From the IMG/VR virus record IMGVR_UViG_3300024264_000013, positions 32,060-96,059 of that record: a stretch of 64,000 bases of DNA; one strand, 5' to 3'. Below the pieces are notes generated by a model that saw nothing but the letters and a program-made list of their open reading frames with translations, did not search any database and was not told where the DNA came from. Below, in pieces: positions 1 through 9,242 of the stretch (position 1 is its first letter; every line of letters starts with the position of its first letter). Position numbers and translations under genes: made by a program. Origin of the DNA: a virus.

Positions 1-1484
1 GGACAGCAACGACTCTTCCAGCATCAAGTGCATGGTCAAGTGTAACCTGGGGCAAGGATAGATTTGTAGCAACTACAGCAAAAACTGATAGTAGTGTAGC
101 AGAAACAGCAGTAAGTCATGATGGTATAACTTGGGTTGCAGGAAGTATGGAACCAGGTGAATGGACTGGCATAGGCTATGCACAAGGAACATTTTGTGCT
201 GTGAAAAGTGATACAGGATCCGAATCAGATGTTATTGCATTTAGTAGAGATGGATATCATTGGAGAGCAAAATTATTACCAGCAGGATTTGAAACTAGGG
301 CAGGTGTTGCAGGCGCAAGTACAGAAAGTAAATGGGTTGTTGTAACAAGTGGCCAAGGTGATGCTAATAAAATTACATATGGTACACAAGCATTAGGTCG
401 TGCTGTTGTAAGCAGTGGACGTATTGGTTCGTTTACATTACACGAGCCGGGTGCAGGTTATACAACTGACCCTGTTGTGACAGTGCATGATAATACAAAC
501 ACATTAGATGTTACAACTAGAGCAGAAACAGCAAACGGTGTATTACCACAACCGACTATGACTAATAAAGGAGTTGGATACTTTAGATCAACTGCTGAAG
601 TCACTGCAGGTGACGGATATGCTGAAATACTACAAATTGCAGATACTTTAATTATAGAAAATGTAAGTAAACTTCCTGGACCGGGCGATAATATTAGTAT
701 TGACGGTATTGATGGTGTAACATATTTTGTTGTTAAAATACTTACAAGTTCAGGAGTACTTGGAGCATATAATTTAAAACTACAAATTAGTCCAAACTTA
801 GGTAGACAAGAAGCACCAGTACATGGTGAAAATATTGTTATTAGACAACAGTACAGTCAAATTAGATTAACAGGACATGATTTCCTAGATATTGGTACAG
901 GTAACTTTTCAAGCACAGCATATCCTGGACTATATGTATTTGGATACAATCCAGATGAAAACGCAGAACCAAAACAGTTCCAAGAAGTTAGTCAATTCAA
1001 CGGCGGGCGTGTATTCTACACAAGTACTGACCAAGATGGTAACTTTAGAGTTGGCGAACTATTTGAAGTTGAACAGGCAACAGGTACAATTAGTATTAAT
1101 GCTAGTTTCTTTGAATTAGATGGACTAGAAGAACTTAGACTTGGTGGTGTTGTACTTGGTGGTACAGGTGCTGTGATTAGAGAATTTAGTACAGATCCAA
1201 CGTTTGCGGCCAATAGTAACAATATTGTACCAACACAAAGAGCAATCGGCAAATATGTACAATCAAGAGTATCATCAGGTGGTTCAGATCTTAAAGTGAA
1301 CAGATTAAATGCTGGTGATATTAGTTTTGAAGGTAATAGAATCTTTAAAGTATTAGGTGGAGGCATTGATATTAATGTTGCCGCTAATATTACAGGCAAC
1401 GTATCGGGTGATATGGCGGCACAAGCATACTTCCAGTCTGGAGCATCAGTTCCTGAAGGCGGACCAGGATTTGGCGATGATTAA
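1..1484 (+). CDS. Tail fibre-like virion structural protein, 5'-truncated
   Basis: The reading frame is open from base 3 at the left edge to a TAA at 1482-1484, so the true start lies outside the window; the first internal ATG at 147 is not the start. The early part carries HDGITW and SRDGYHW motifs, like the Asp-box turns of beta-propeller proteins. The C-terminal ~360 residues are a paralogue of the end of the next protein: both share GHDFLDIGTGNF, VFYTSTDQDGNFRVG and a VPTQ.AI.KYV-like segment. These blocks are typical of fibre or baseplate-associated proteins of marine T4-like phages (family knowledge). A late promoter follows at 1492. I am confident it is a virion protein; the exact part is inferred. 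Confidence 0.75.
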   Translation, partial: TATTLPASSAWSSVTWGKDRFVATTAKTDSSVAETAVSHDGITWVAGSMEPGEWTGIGYAQGTFCAVKSDTGSESDVIAFSRDGYHWRAKLLPAGFETRAGVAGASTESKWVVVTSGQGDANKITYGTQALGRAVVSSGRIGSFTLHEPGAGYTTDPVVTVHDNTNTLDVTTRAETANGVLPQPTMTNKGVGYFRSTAEVTAGDGYAEILQIADTLIIENVSKLPGPGDNISIDGIDGVTYFVVKILTSSGVLGAYNLKLQISPNLGRQEAPVHGENIVIRQQYSQIRLTGHDFLDIGTGNFSSTAYPGLYVFGYNPDENAEPKQFQEVSQFNGGRVFYTSTDQDGNFRVGELFEVEQATGTISINASFFELDGLEELRLGGVVLGGTGAVIREFSTDPTFAANSNNIVPTQRAIGKYVQSRVSSGGSDLKVNRLNAGDISFEGNRIFKVLGGGIDINVAANITGNVSGDMAAQAYFQSGASVPEGGPGFGDD

Positions 1485-1491
1485 AGATAAT

Positions 1492-1499
1492 GATAAATA
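1492..1499 (+). promoter_or_regulatory. T4-type late promoter octamer GATAAATA
   Basis: GATAAATA, one base from the T4 late consensus TATAAATA, lies 23 bases before the ATG of the 1691-residue gene. The predicted start near 1505 leaves a short leader with a GGAG ribosome site at 1513-1516. Confidence 0.65.
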
Positions 1500-1522
1500 T
1501 AAAGTATACGGTGGAGTAACCA

Positions 1523-4500
1523 ATGGCAGAATTTAAACTAGGTAGAATCAGATTTATTTGGAAAGACGAATGGTCTGAAGCAACCACTTACTACAAAGAC
1601 GATGTAGTGCGTTACGGTGGTAAGACATTTATGTGTGTAGTAGGACACATTTCGCAAACTGACTTTATGTTGGATCTAAACGATTCTACAGCAAAGTGGC
1701 AACAATTTGCAGATGGTCAGACTTGGAGAGGCGATTGGGCAACAGGCACTGTTTACAAAATTAACGATATTGTAAAATATGGTGGACAACTTTATATTGC
1801 AAACACAGGACATATTTCAGACGCTAGTGCCATTGGCGGATTGGAAAGTAATCTAGGTGATGATAGTACTGCGGCATATTGGGATTTATTTGGTGAAGGA
1901 TTTGATTACAAAGGTGACTGGGCTATTAATACAAGATACAAACTTAATGATATTGTAAAATATGGATCAAGAGTTTATATTTGTACAGGGTATCATGTTA
2001 GTGCGCCAAACACAACCTCAGGTTTAGAACTAAATCAATCTAAGTGGGATATTATTAGTAACGGTTTTGATTGGAAAACAGACTGGGCTATAGGAGTTCG
2101 TTATAGAATTGGAGATTTAGTTAAGTATGGTGGACAAGTTTATTCTTGTAATACTGGACATACTTCAGCGGCAACGACTGTTCTTGGTCTTGAAGCCGAT
2201 CAAGCAAAATGGGATTACTTCCATAAAGGTATTGAATACTTAGGTGAATGGGCAAGTGCTTATAGATATAAAATTAACGATGTTGTAAAAGATTCAGGCG
2301 GACTTTGGATTTGTACAACGTATCATACATCAAGTGTTGCAGTAGACTTAAGATCAGACGAAGCAAACTGGGCACAGTTTATTCCAGGATTAGAATTTGA
2401 AGATAGTTGGGGACCATACTCACCATACCAACCAGGTGACATTGTTACTTATGGTGGTTATACTTATGTTGCAAAAACAAATAACTCAGAGAAAAAACCA
2501 AGCGAAGCACCAAACGATTGGGACGTATTTGCAACTGGCTTTAACTTAAGAGGCGACTACGGTGATGACTCTGCAAGTCAAGATTACTTAACAGGTGATG
2601 TTGTTAGAGTTGGTGGTTATACTTACCTTGCTATTACAAATTCAAATGGTGTTCGTCCACCAAACACAACATATTGGGAAAAGTTAAACGAAGGTGCTAA
2701 CTGGAGAAACACTTGGACTGACGCAACATATTATGACTTAGGTGATACAGTTCAACAAGGTGTTAACAGTTACATTGCAGTACAATCACATACATCAAGT
2801 AATTCAGTAAATGATCCAGCAACTGATACAGCAGGAGCATTTTGGAACTTCTTTAGTGGTGGTGCTGAATCTGGAAACTTAACAACTACAGGTGATATTG
2901 TTTATTACGGTGGTTCAGGACCTGCAAGATTACCAGTTGGTAAACCGGGTCAAGTATTAAAAGTTAATGATGCGGCAACTGCTCCTGAATGGACATACTT
3001 TGGTCAAATTAACCATGTATGGTATGTTGATACAGGCGCTGGTGTAGATGCTCCGGCTCCAGATAGAGGTATTACATTAGATAGACCATTTAAAAGTGTA
3101 CGTTATGCTACAGAACAAATTAGAGACGGTGGTGTGAATCAGCCAGATCGTATTTTAATTGAAGCAAATAGATCATTCTTACAAGCAGAAGTTACAGAAT
3201 GGATTGATTATCAAATTGCAAATGCAATTTCGCCATTCACAGGTTCATTCTCATATGATAAGGCAAAATGTTTAAGAGACACAGGACAAATTATTGATGC
3301 AGTTGCTTGGGATTTATCACACGGTGGTAATGTTAGATCAAGATTAGCGGCGCTGTCATATTTCCAACCAGGCGGTGCAAGTTACATTTCAGGACAAACA
3401 GGTGAAACTGTTGCGGCAATTAATTACTTAAAAAGTATTATGCCAAACATCCTTGCAAAAACAGATCCAGCGGCAAATTATCAAACACTAAACAGTGTTG
3501 GTACACCAATTACACAACAAAAATTAACAGCATATGGTGAAACAGAAGGAGCAATCACAACTATTAATGGATTGATTCCAATTATTACAGATGCAATTAC
3601 AGCAGGAGTTATAACAGGTATTCCAGCAGAACTACATGCACAAAAAACAATATTTGTAAAAACTGGAGAATATCAAGAAGTACTTCCAATTATTATTCCG
3701 GAAGATACAGCAGTTGTTGGTGACGAATTGCGTTCAACAAGAATTTCGCCTGCACCAAGTTTAACTGATGCGGCTGATGTTGCAAAAAGTATTGCGGCAC
3801 TAACAAGAGTAAGTGCAGTAGTAAGTAACATTATACAAAACGTAGCAATTACAAAATCTACAGGCAATACTGATACACAAGTAACTACAAGACCAGCAGG
3901 TAGTGCTAGTGCAGGTACAGCAACAGAAAACTTATTTAGAGAAATTTACGACTACATTGATTGGGGAATTAATGGTGCTTCGGGAGATAGTACAGAGCCT
4001 ACAAACAGAGGAGTAAACGATCCAGAAACATCAACAGGTTACACATACGCAGTAGAAACATTAGAAGCAAATAGAGATTTTATTATTGCAGAAGTACACG
4101 CTTATATTGCATTAACTTATCCAAGTTATACATATACACTAGCGGCTTGTGCAAGAGATATGAATGCATATATTGATGCTGTCAAACATGATTTAATTTA
4201 CTCAGGTAATTATAGATCATTATTAGCGGCAAAATATTATGTACACTCAGTAGAAGGTTGTTTATTAAAAGACATGTTCTATGCACGTAATGGTACAGGT
4301 GTAAGAAACTGTACTCTTACAGGATTAACAGGAACACTAAGTGGTGCAAATGCATACGGAACTAAACGTCCAACATCAGGTGCTTACGTTTCACTAGATC
4401 CAGGTTGGGGACCAGCACATAAAGATGCTTGGATCACTAATAAATCACCTTATGTACAAAACGTAACTACATTTGGTACAGCATGTATCGGATTAAAAGT

Positions 4501-6598
4501 TGACGGTGACTTACATGACGGTGGTAACGATTCAATTGTTGCTAACGACTTTACACAAATTTTAAGTGACGGTATTGGTTACTGGGTTACAAACTTAGGT
4601 AGATCAGAACTTGTATCAGTGTTTACATACTACAACCACATTGGTTACCTTGCAGAAAACGGTGGTAAGATTCGTGCTACAAACGGCAACAACTCTTACG
4701 GTGATTTTGGATCAGTTGCAGAAGGCATTGACTCTACAGAAACTCCAGTATTAGGTGAAGTTGATAACCAACAACTAGAAGCACAAATTGCAAATGTTGT
4801 TACAGATGGTGCAAATGAAATACTACAATTAGAATACGGAAATGCAGGTACAGGATATACTACAGAAGCAACAAGTGCAATCCTTACAGTTGACACAATT
4901 ATTAACAATGACCCAGACAGAACTACTGGTACATACAAAGGTATTACAGGTTCAACTTCAGGAAGTGGAACTGGACAAGAATTTGACATTCAAGTAACAG
5001 CAGTTGGCGGTGTTGAAGTTACAGTAATCAAAGGTGGTACTGGACATGCTCCAAATGATGTTATTACAATTAGTGATTCATTAGTTGGTGGTGGCGGAGC
5101 CGCAGATGTAACATTCCAAATTGATACAATTGGCGCGGCAACAAGATATTCACTACAAGGTGAAGGATTTGGAGCGGCAGTTGATACAGTAACAGTTACA
5201 AACGGTGCAGTATTTGAAGTACAGTTAGAAGAAGATTCAACTGTTTATGGTGGTGATGGCTTTGTTACTATTGCCTCAAATGCACAGTCTGGTAATGCTA
5301 CACAAATTACACTAGCGGCAACAGATGTTAATCCAACTGGTACATATAATGGTATGATGATTTATATTGTAAGTGGACTAGGTGCAGGACAATTTGGTGT
5401 TATTGGATCATATGATGCGTCAACAAAAATTGCAACTATTACAAAAGAATCAAATGGTAGTGCAGGATTTGAACATATTAAAGGCTCTGCAATAGCAAGT
5501 ACACTTGATGCTACATCATCATATGACATTACTCCAAGAGTGATATTCAGTGCACCAGCAAGTGGTACACGAGCAAGAGGTAGATGTAGAGTAGCAGACG
5601 AAAAAGTTGTTGAAGTTAAAATTATTACTCCAGGTAGCGGGTATACTAGTCCGCCATCAATGACATTAATTGATCCAAGTCATACTATTGAAGTTCCACA
5701 TACAGTAAGAATTGGTAACGGAGTACTAGGACAACCAACATACTCAAATAGAGGTACAGGGTTTATTACAGCAAGTGCTGAAGTTGTTGGTGATGGTCTT
5801 GCAGATATTAGACAACTTGGTACAAAAATTAGAGTTGATGGACTTGATAGCATTCCACAAAAAGGTGCTAACGTTGAATTTGCAAGTTTGCCGAATAGAT
5901 GGTTTAAACTTGTAAGTATTACTAACTTATTAGGTATTGGTCCATATAGTGCATTACTACAGATTAGTCCTGCATTAGAAGCAGACGAAAGACCACCTCA
6001 TACAGATGCAATTACAATTAGACGTAGATATTCACAAGTACGTTTAACAGGACACGATTTCCTAGATATTGGTACAGGTAACTTTAGTAATACAAACTAC
6101 CCAGGTGAACCATTAACAGCACCAGAGCCACTATACGAAACAAATGATTTTGGTGGAGGAAGAGTGTTCTACACAAGTACTGACCAAGATGGTAACTTTA
6201 GAGTTGGTGGATTGTTTAACGTTGAACAGGCAACAGGTATTGCTACACTAAACGTTGAAGCATTTAATATCTCAGGATTAAACGAACTACAACTTGGTAG
6301 TGTTGCACTTGGTGGTGCAGGAGCAGTTATCACAGAATTTAGTACAGATGGTACATTTAGTGCTGATAGTGATAATGTTGTTCCAACACAAAAAGCAATT
6401 AAAACGTATATTACATCACAAATTGGTGGTGGTGTTGCTACACTAAACGTTAACAGTGTAACAGCAGGTACAGTTGAGATTACGCAAAATCAAATATCAA
6501 CTACCGACGGCGGTAAGATAAATATACTTAACGCAGTAAACTTTAAAGGTGGAATAGACGGTGCTCCTGTAGCATTAAGTATGTTCCTAAATAATTAA
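1523..6598 (+). CDS. Giant virion protein with eight N-terminal carbohydrate-binding-like repeats
   Basis: A 1691-residue structural protein, probably a tail fibre or baseplate-attached adhesin. Residues ~9-447 hold eight tandem ~55-residue repeats of the pattern W...W....Y..DIVKYGG..Y.C...H.S, resembling the aromatic-rich CBM5/12 (chitin-binding type 3) fold. Two segments, CLRDTGQIIDAV and CARDMNAYIDAV, each followed by a DL.(H/Y).GN.RS block, recur and are also found in the 2474-residue protein at 15076. The C-terminal ~330 residues match the preceding truncated gene, including GHDFLDIGTGNF and VFYTSTDQDGNFRVG. The start at 1523 has a GGAG site seven bases upstream. Glycan binding is inferred from the repeat pattern; virion location is well supported by context. 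Confidence 0.8.
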   Translation: MAEFKLGRIRFIWKDEWSEATTYYKDDVVRYGGKTFMCVVGHISQTDFMLDLNDSTAKWQQFADGQTWRGDWATGTVYKINDIVKYGGQLYIANTGHISDASAIGGLESNLGDDSTAAYWDLFGEGFDYKGDWAINTRYKLNDIVKYGSRVYICTGYHVSAPNTTSGLELNQSKWDIISNGFDWKTDWAIGVRYRIGDLVKYGGQVYSCNTGHTSAATTVLGLEADQAKWDYFHKGIEYLGEWASAYRYKINDVVKDSGGLWICTTYHTSSVAVDLRSDEANWAQFIPGLEFEDSWGPYSPYQPGDIVTYGGYTYVAKTNNSEKKPSEAPNDWDVFATGFNLRGDYGDDSASQDYLTGDVVRVGGYTYLAITNSNGVRPPNTTYWEKLNEGANWRNTWTDATYYDLGDTVQQGVNSYIAVQSHTSSNSVNDPATDTAGAFWNFFSGGAESGNLTTTGDIVYYGGSGPARLPVGKPGQVLKVNDAATAPEWTYFGQINHVWYVDTGAGVDAPAPDRGITLDRPFKSVRYATEQIRDGGVNQPDRILIEANRSFLQAEVTEWIDYQIANAISPFTGSFSYDKAKCLRDTGQIIDAVAWDLSHGGNVRSRLAALSYFQPGGASYISGQTGETVAAINYLKSIMPNILAKTDPAANYQTLNSVGTPITQQKLTAYGETEGAITTINGLIPIITDAITAGVITGIPAELHAQKTIFVKTGEYQEVLPIIIPEDTAVVGDELRSTRISPAPSLTDAADVAKSIAALTRVSAVVSNIIQNVAITKSTGNTDTQVTTRPAGSASAGTATENLFREIYDYIDWGINGASGDSTEPTNRGVNDPETSTGYTYAVETLEANRDFIIAEVHAYIALTYPSYTYTLAACARDMNAYIDAVKHDLIYSGNYRSLLAAKYYVHSVEGCLLKDMFYARNGTGVRNCTLTGLTGTLSGANAYGTKRPTSGAYVSLDPGWGPAHKDAWITNKSPYVQNVTTFGTACIGLKVDGDLHDGGNDSIVANDFTQILSDGIGYWVTNLGRSELVSVFTYYNHIGYLAENGGKIRATNGNNSYGDFGSVAEGIDSTETPVLGEVDNQQLEAQIANVVTDGANEILQLEYGNAGTGYTTEATSAILTVDTIINNDPDRTTGTYKGITGSTSGSGTGQEFDIQVTAVGGVEVTVIKGGTGHAPNDVITISDSLVGGGGAADVTFQIDTIGAATRYSLQGEGFGAAVDTVTVTNGAVFEVQLEEDSTVYGGDGFVTIASNAQSGNATQITLAATDVNPTGTYNGMMIYIVSGLGAGQFGVIGSYDASTKIATITKESNGSAGFEHIKGSAIASTLDATSSYDITPRVIFSAPASGTRARGRCRVADEKVVEVKIITPGSGYTSPPSMTLIDPSHTIEVPHTVRIGNGVLGQPTYSNRGTGFITASAEVVGDGLADIRQLGTKIRVDGLDSIPQKGANVEFASLPNRWFKLVSITNLLGIGPYSALLQISPALEADERPPHTDAITIRRRYSQVRLTGHDFLDIGTGNFSNTNYPGEPLTAPEPLYETNDFGGGRVFYTSTDQDGNFRVGGLFNVEQATGIATLNVEAFNISGLNELQLGSVALGGAGAVITEFSTDGTFSADSDNVVPTQKAIKTYITSQIGGGVATLNVNSVTAGTVEITQNQISTTDGGKINILNAVNFKGGIDGAPVALSMFLNN
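1544..2863 (+). repeat. Eight tandem protein-coding repeats (CBM5/12-like)
   Basis: Eight degenerate units of roughly 50-60 codons, each ending in an F..G linker and containing a D(I/V)V.YGG..Y core and, in most, an H.S. The DNA copies have diverged, so the repeat is visible mainly at protein level. Units 3-5 are the most alike; units 6-8 lose the conserved His or the GG. Confidence 0.75.
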
Positions 6599-6610
6599 CG
6601 GAGAAACAAA

Positions 6611-6931
6611 ATGGCAACAGGAAGAATAGGCGCATCAGATTTGAGTGTGGGAGCAAATACTACAGTATATGAATGCCCTACAGATAACTATGCGGTTGTA
6701 AGTTTAAATATTTGCAACAGAGGAAACCAAGCAACGTCAATTAGAATTGCTGTTGCTGATCTGGCTACACCAACAGTAGGCGAGTACATTGAATATGAAG
6801 TAGAAGTACTATCAAAAGGTGTATTAGAAAGAACTGGAATAGTTTTAGCCGCAGGGCAAAAAATTGTATGTTACGCCTCAGGTGCTAACATTTCAGCAGT
6901 CGCTATGGGCATTGAAACGTCTACGGCATAA
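6611..6931 (+). CDS. Small virion protein of the fibre cluster
   Basis: 106 residues. It begins 12 bases after the 1691-residue gene, with a GGAGAA ribosome site. The sequence is beta-rich (TVYECPTDNYAVVSLNICNRG, then EYIEYEVEVLSKGVLERTGI) and ends with a short alanine/threonine tail; no catalytic motif is visible. Proteins of this look occur beside fibre genes in marine T4-like phages and are thought to be small tip or capping proteins (family impression, not tested). Two cysteines lie in the CPTDNY and NICNRG segments. Function is inferred from position only. Confidence 0.6.
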   Translation: MATGRIGASDLSVGANTTVYECPTDNYAVVSLNICNRGNQATSIRIAVADLATPTVGEYIEYEVEVLSKGVLERTGIVLAAGQKIVCYASGANISAVAMGIETSTA

Positions 6932-6934
6932 ATA
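6927..6934 (+). promoter_or_regulatory. T4-type late promoter octamer CATAAATA
   Basis: CATAAATA overlaps the stop codon of the 106-residue gene (TAA 6929-6931) and precedes the ATG at 6955. AGGAGAAGG between them serves as the ribosome site. It probably drives the run of genes from 6955 to the terminator at 9965. Confidence 0.6.
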
Positions 6935-6954
6935 CATAGGAGAAGGATAAAACC

Positions 6955-7287
6955 ATGGGAAGATATATAACAACTACAGGTACTGCTGGTGTTACTAGTC
7001 GAGAAATTAGTACAACTTTTAGTGCCACGGTAAACGATAGAATATTAGCAAATACTGCTAGTAGTGCTTACACTGTTACTTTACCGACGAATGCTTCATT
7101 GTTAGTAAATGATACAATACAAATTATTGATATTTCAAACAATGCGGCAAGTAATAATCTTACTGTTGGTAGAAACGGTAGTTTAATTAACGGTTCAGCA
7201 GAAAACTTAGTCATTGACGTAAGTGGTGCGATCGTTACATTAATTTACACAGGGTCTACTTACGGTTGGGTCGTTGGCTCGGTATAA
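6955..7287 (+). CDS. Small virion protein, fibre cluster
   Basis: 110 residues, almost all beta-forming, with the segment VNDRILANTASSAYTVTLP followed by NDTIQIIDIS and a C-terminal YTGSTYGWVVGS. The pattern of a leading MGRYITTTGTAG and a jelly-roll-like body is shared with small proteins next to fibre genes in marine myoviruses (family impression). No catalytic residues, signal peptide or membrane segment are visible. It starts behind a strong AGGAGAAGG site and its own late promoter, and is followed after 12 bases by the first cysteine-rich protein, so the two are likely co-transcribed. Confidence 0.6.
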   Translation: MGRYITTTGTAGVTSREISTTFSATVNDRILANTASSAYTVTLPTNASLLVNDTIQIIDISNNAASNNLTVGRNGSLINGSAENLVIDVSGAIVTLIYTGSTYGWVVGSV

Positions 7288-7299
7288 TAGGGGAAACAG

Positions 7300-8256
7300 A
7301 TGGCATCATTAGAAGCATTAATCAAAGCGAAACAGCCTCAGTCTGAAGAAGAAAATCTAGAATCAGGCAGACTGTATAGTTTTTCAGAAGGAAATACTTA
7401 CACAAAGTTTTGTAAGTGTTCATGTTGGTGCCCACAAGGTAACGGTACAGCAGTAATTGAAGTTTGGGGCGCAGGCGGCTCAGGCGCAAAAATGTGTTGC
7501 TGTGGTAACGGATTACCAGGTAACTCAGGATCTTATTCAAAAACAACAAAAGTAATGACTCCATCAGATTACATGTACGGTTGTACAGGGTTTGCATGTG
7601 GTAATTCAGACGCACTATGTTTTAGAGGTTGCTCAGAACCAACAATGGTTTGTATGGTAGCGGCGTCAGGAAACAGTTGTATGTGTGCAAGAGGCGGTAA
7701 AGGTGGCGTAAGTTACTGTTCAACAGGTACATCAATGTACTGTTGTTTTAGAGCAGGCGGATTTTGTCATACTAACACAGGACCAAACTGCGGTACAATT
7801 TGTAACCAATGTTCAGGACAGTGGGACGCTATTGCATATGGCGGTGACGTAAACAGATGCGGAAATATTTCATGTATGGGCTTTCATGGTTGCTATCCAG
7901 CATGTGTATGTTTATTTAGAGGCATGGTAGCATTTCCTCCAGGTATGATTACAGAGTGCGGTGGAATTGTACAGTACGGTATGTCAGATGATTCAGCACA
8001 CTCACGTTGGTCAGGTATGGGTCAGTTTGAAGCAAATGCTATGATTAATGGCGCAGGTAGATCACCAGGTGAAGGATTAACATGGAAAGCATGTTACCAA
8101 GGTGATACAAGTTGCGGTTGTTATAATACTAACGGTTGTCAAAGTACTTTACCATATGGCGTTGGAGGTCCAGGACCTCAACCTTGTCCAGGTGTGAGAG
8201 ATCACGCAACACGTGGTGGTATGGGTGCAATTAGAATTAAGTTTATAGAAAGTTAA
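7300..8256 (+). CDS. Cysteine- and glycine-rich virion protein A
   Basis: 318 residues, of which I count 32 cysteines (about one in ten), often clustered as CKCSCWC, MCCCG, CMC, YCCF and CGC. The core EVWGAGGSGAKMCCC resembles the glycine-rich EVWGAGGGG domain of phage adhesins and fibre tips. It is paralogous along its whole length to the next gene: same length, same order of Cys blocks, and the same ends (KA..S/R...(E/D)NLE.G and a C-terminal IK.IES). The Cys positions are conserved while the rest has diverged. Such density in a protein folded in the reducing cytoplasm suggests metal binding or oxidation after release. Function unknown; fibre-tip or receptor-binding role inferred from position. 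Confidence 0.7.
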   Translation: MASLEALIKAKQPQSEEENLESGRLYSFSEGNTYTKFCKCSCWCPQGNGTAVIEVWGAGGSGAKMCCCGNGLPGNSGSYSKTTKVMTPSDYMYGCTGFACGNSDALCFRGCSEPTMVCMVAASGNSCMCARGGKGGVSYCSTGTSMYCCFRAGGFCHTNTGPNCGTICNQCSGQWDAIAYGGDVNRCGNISCMGFHGCYPACVCLFRGMVAFPPGMITECGGIVQYGMSDDSAHSRWSGMGQFEANAMINGAGRSPGEGLTWKACYQGDTSCGCYNTNGCQSTLPYGVGGPGPQPCPGVRDHATRGGMGAIRIKFIES

Positions 8257-8272
8257 GGAACAGGAGTAATTT

Positions 8273-9229
8273 ATGGCAGGATTAAGAGCAATATTAGAAA
8301 GTAGGTCGACGCCGTTCGCAGAGGATAACCTTGAAAAAGGCAAATTGTGGGCTTACTCGACTGTTGCTACATATTCAACCTATCCAGGTTGCTTTTGTTG
8401 GATTTCACCAGGTACAGGTACAGTAGAACTTGAAGTCTGGGGAGCAGGTGGCGGCGGTTCTAGAATGTGTTGTTGTTCAGCAACAATATCAGGAAACTCT
8501 GGAGCGTACAGTAAAAGAAGTATTTCAGTGGCAACAAATTGTTACATATGTGGACACGCAGGTAAAAGTTGTCGAAACGGTAGCCTTTGTCATAGAGGGT
8601 GTTCAGAACCAGGCGAAGTATGTTGGACAGGCAACAGTGGCAATAACGGCTGTATGTGTGCTCAAGGTGGTTGGAGTGGTGCTAGTTGGTGTACAACTGG
8701 TACAGCACGTTGGTGTTGTTTTGCCGCTAACAACTGGTGTAAAACACAATATTCAGGGTATTGCGGTATTATTTGTAATGCTTGTAACAATAGTTGGAAA
8801 AACCAAGCATATGGTGGCACAACTAACTGTGAAGGTGTAAAGAGTTGTGTTACGTTTTGGCATTGTTATCCAAACTGTAACTGTTCAACTATTCATCACA
8901 CTGCGTTGCCAGCAGGTATGTTTAGTACATGCGGAGGCGTAGCATCGTATAGTTTAGATGATGATAACGGTCACGGTAGATGGTCCGGAAATGCTTTAAA
9001 TGGATACCAAAATTCACTAAATAGTTTGTCAAGAATGCCAGGTGGTGGTACATATTGGTCACAATGTTGGAACGGAGTTCGAGCATGTGGTTGTTATGAC
9101 ACACAAGGGTGTTCAATGTTTGTTCCACACGGTTCAGGTGGTCCAGCGGCAACACCGTGTTCGGGAGTTAGAGACAATGGATGGGCCGGCGGAGACGCAT
9201 TAATTAAAATTAAATACATAGAAAGTTAA
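8273..9229 (+). CDS. Cysteine- and glycine-rich virion protein B
   Basis: 318 residues with 31 cysteines by my count; tandem paralogue of the gene immediately upstream. Shared blocks include EVWGAGG.G..MCCC, HRGCSEP (FRGCSEP in A), GCMCA(Q/R)GG, WCCF/YCCF, CG.ICN.C and a final PC.GVRD. Tryptophan is also frequent. It starts 16 bases after its sister, behind a CAGGAG site. No enzyme motif or signal peptide is visible. The pair looks like a duplicated receptor-binding or tip component; this is inference from position between fibre genes and from the EVWGAGGGG motif. Confidence 0.7.
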   Translation: MAGLRAILESRSTPFAEDNLEKGKLWAYSTVATYSTYPGCFCWISPGTGTVELEVWGAGGGGSRMCCCSATISGNSGAYSKRSISVATNCYICGHAGKSCRNGSLCHRGCSEPGEVCWTGNSGNNGCMCAQGGWSGASWCTTGTARWCCFAANNWCKTQYSGYCGIICNACNNSWKNQAYGGTTNCEGVKSCVTFWHCYPNCNCSTIHHTALPAGMFSTCGGVASYSLDDDNGHGRWSGNALNGYQNSLNSLSRMPGGGTYWSQCWNGVRACGCYDTQGCSMFVPHGSGGPAATPCSGVRDNGWAGGDALIKIKYIES

Positions 9230-9242
9230 TGGAGATATAGAA

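Noticed and set aside
892-1119. Open frame of 75 codons in another frame of the first gene
   Set aside because: It overlaps conserved coding sequence of the fibre module and has no ribosome site.
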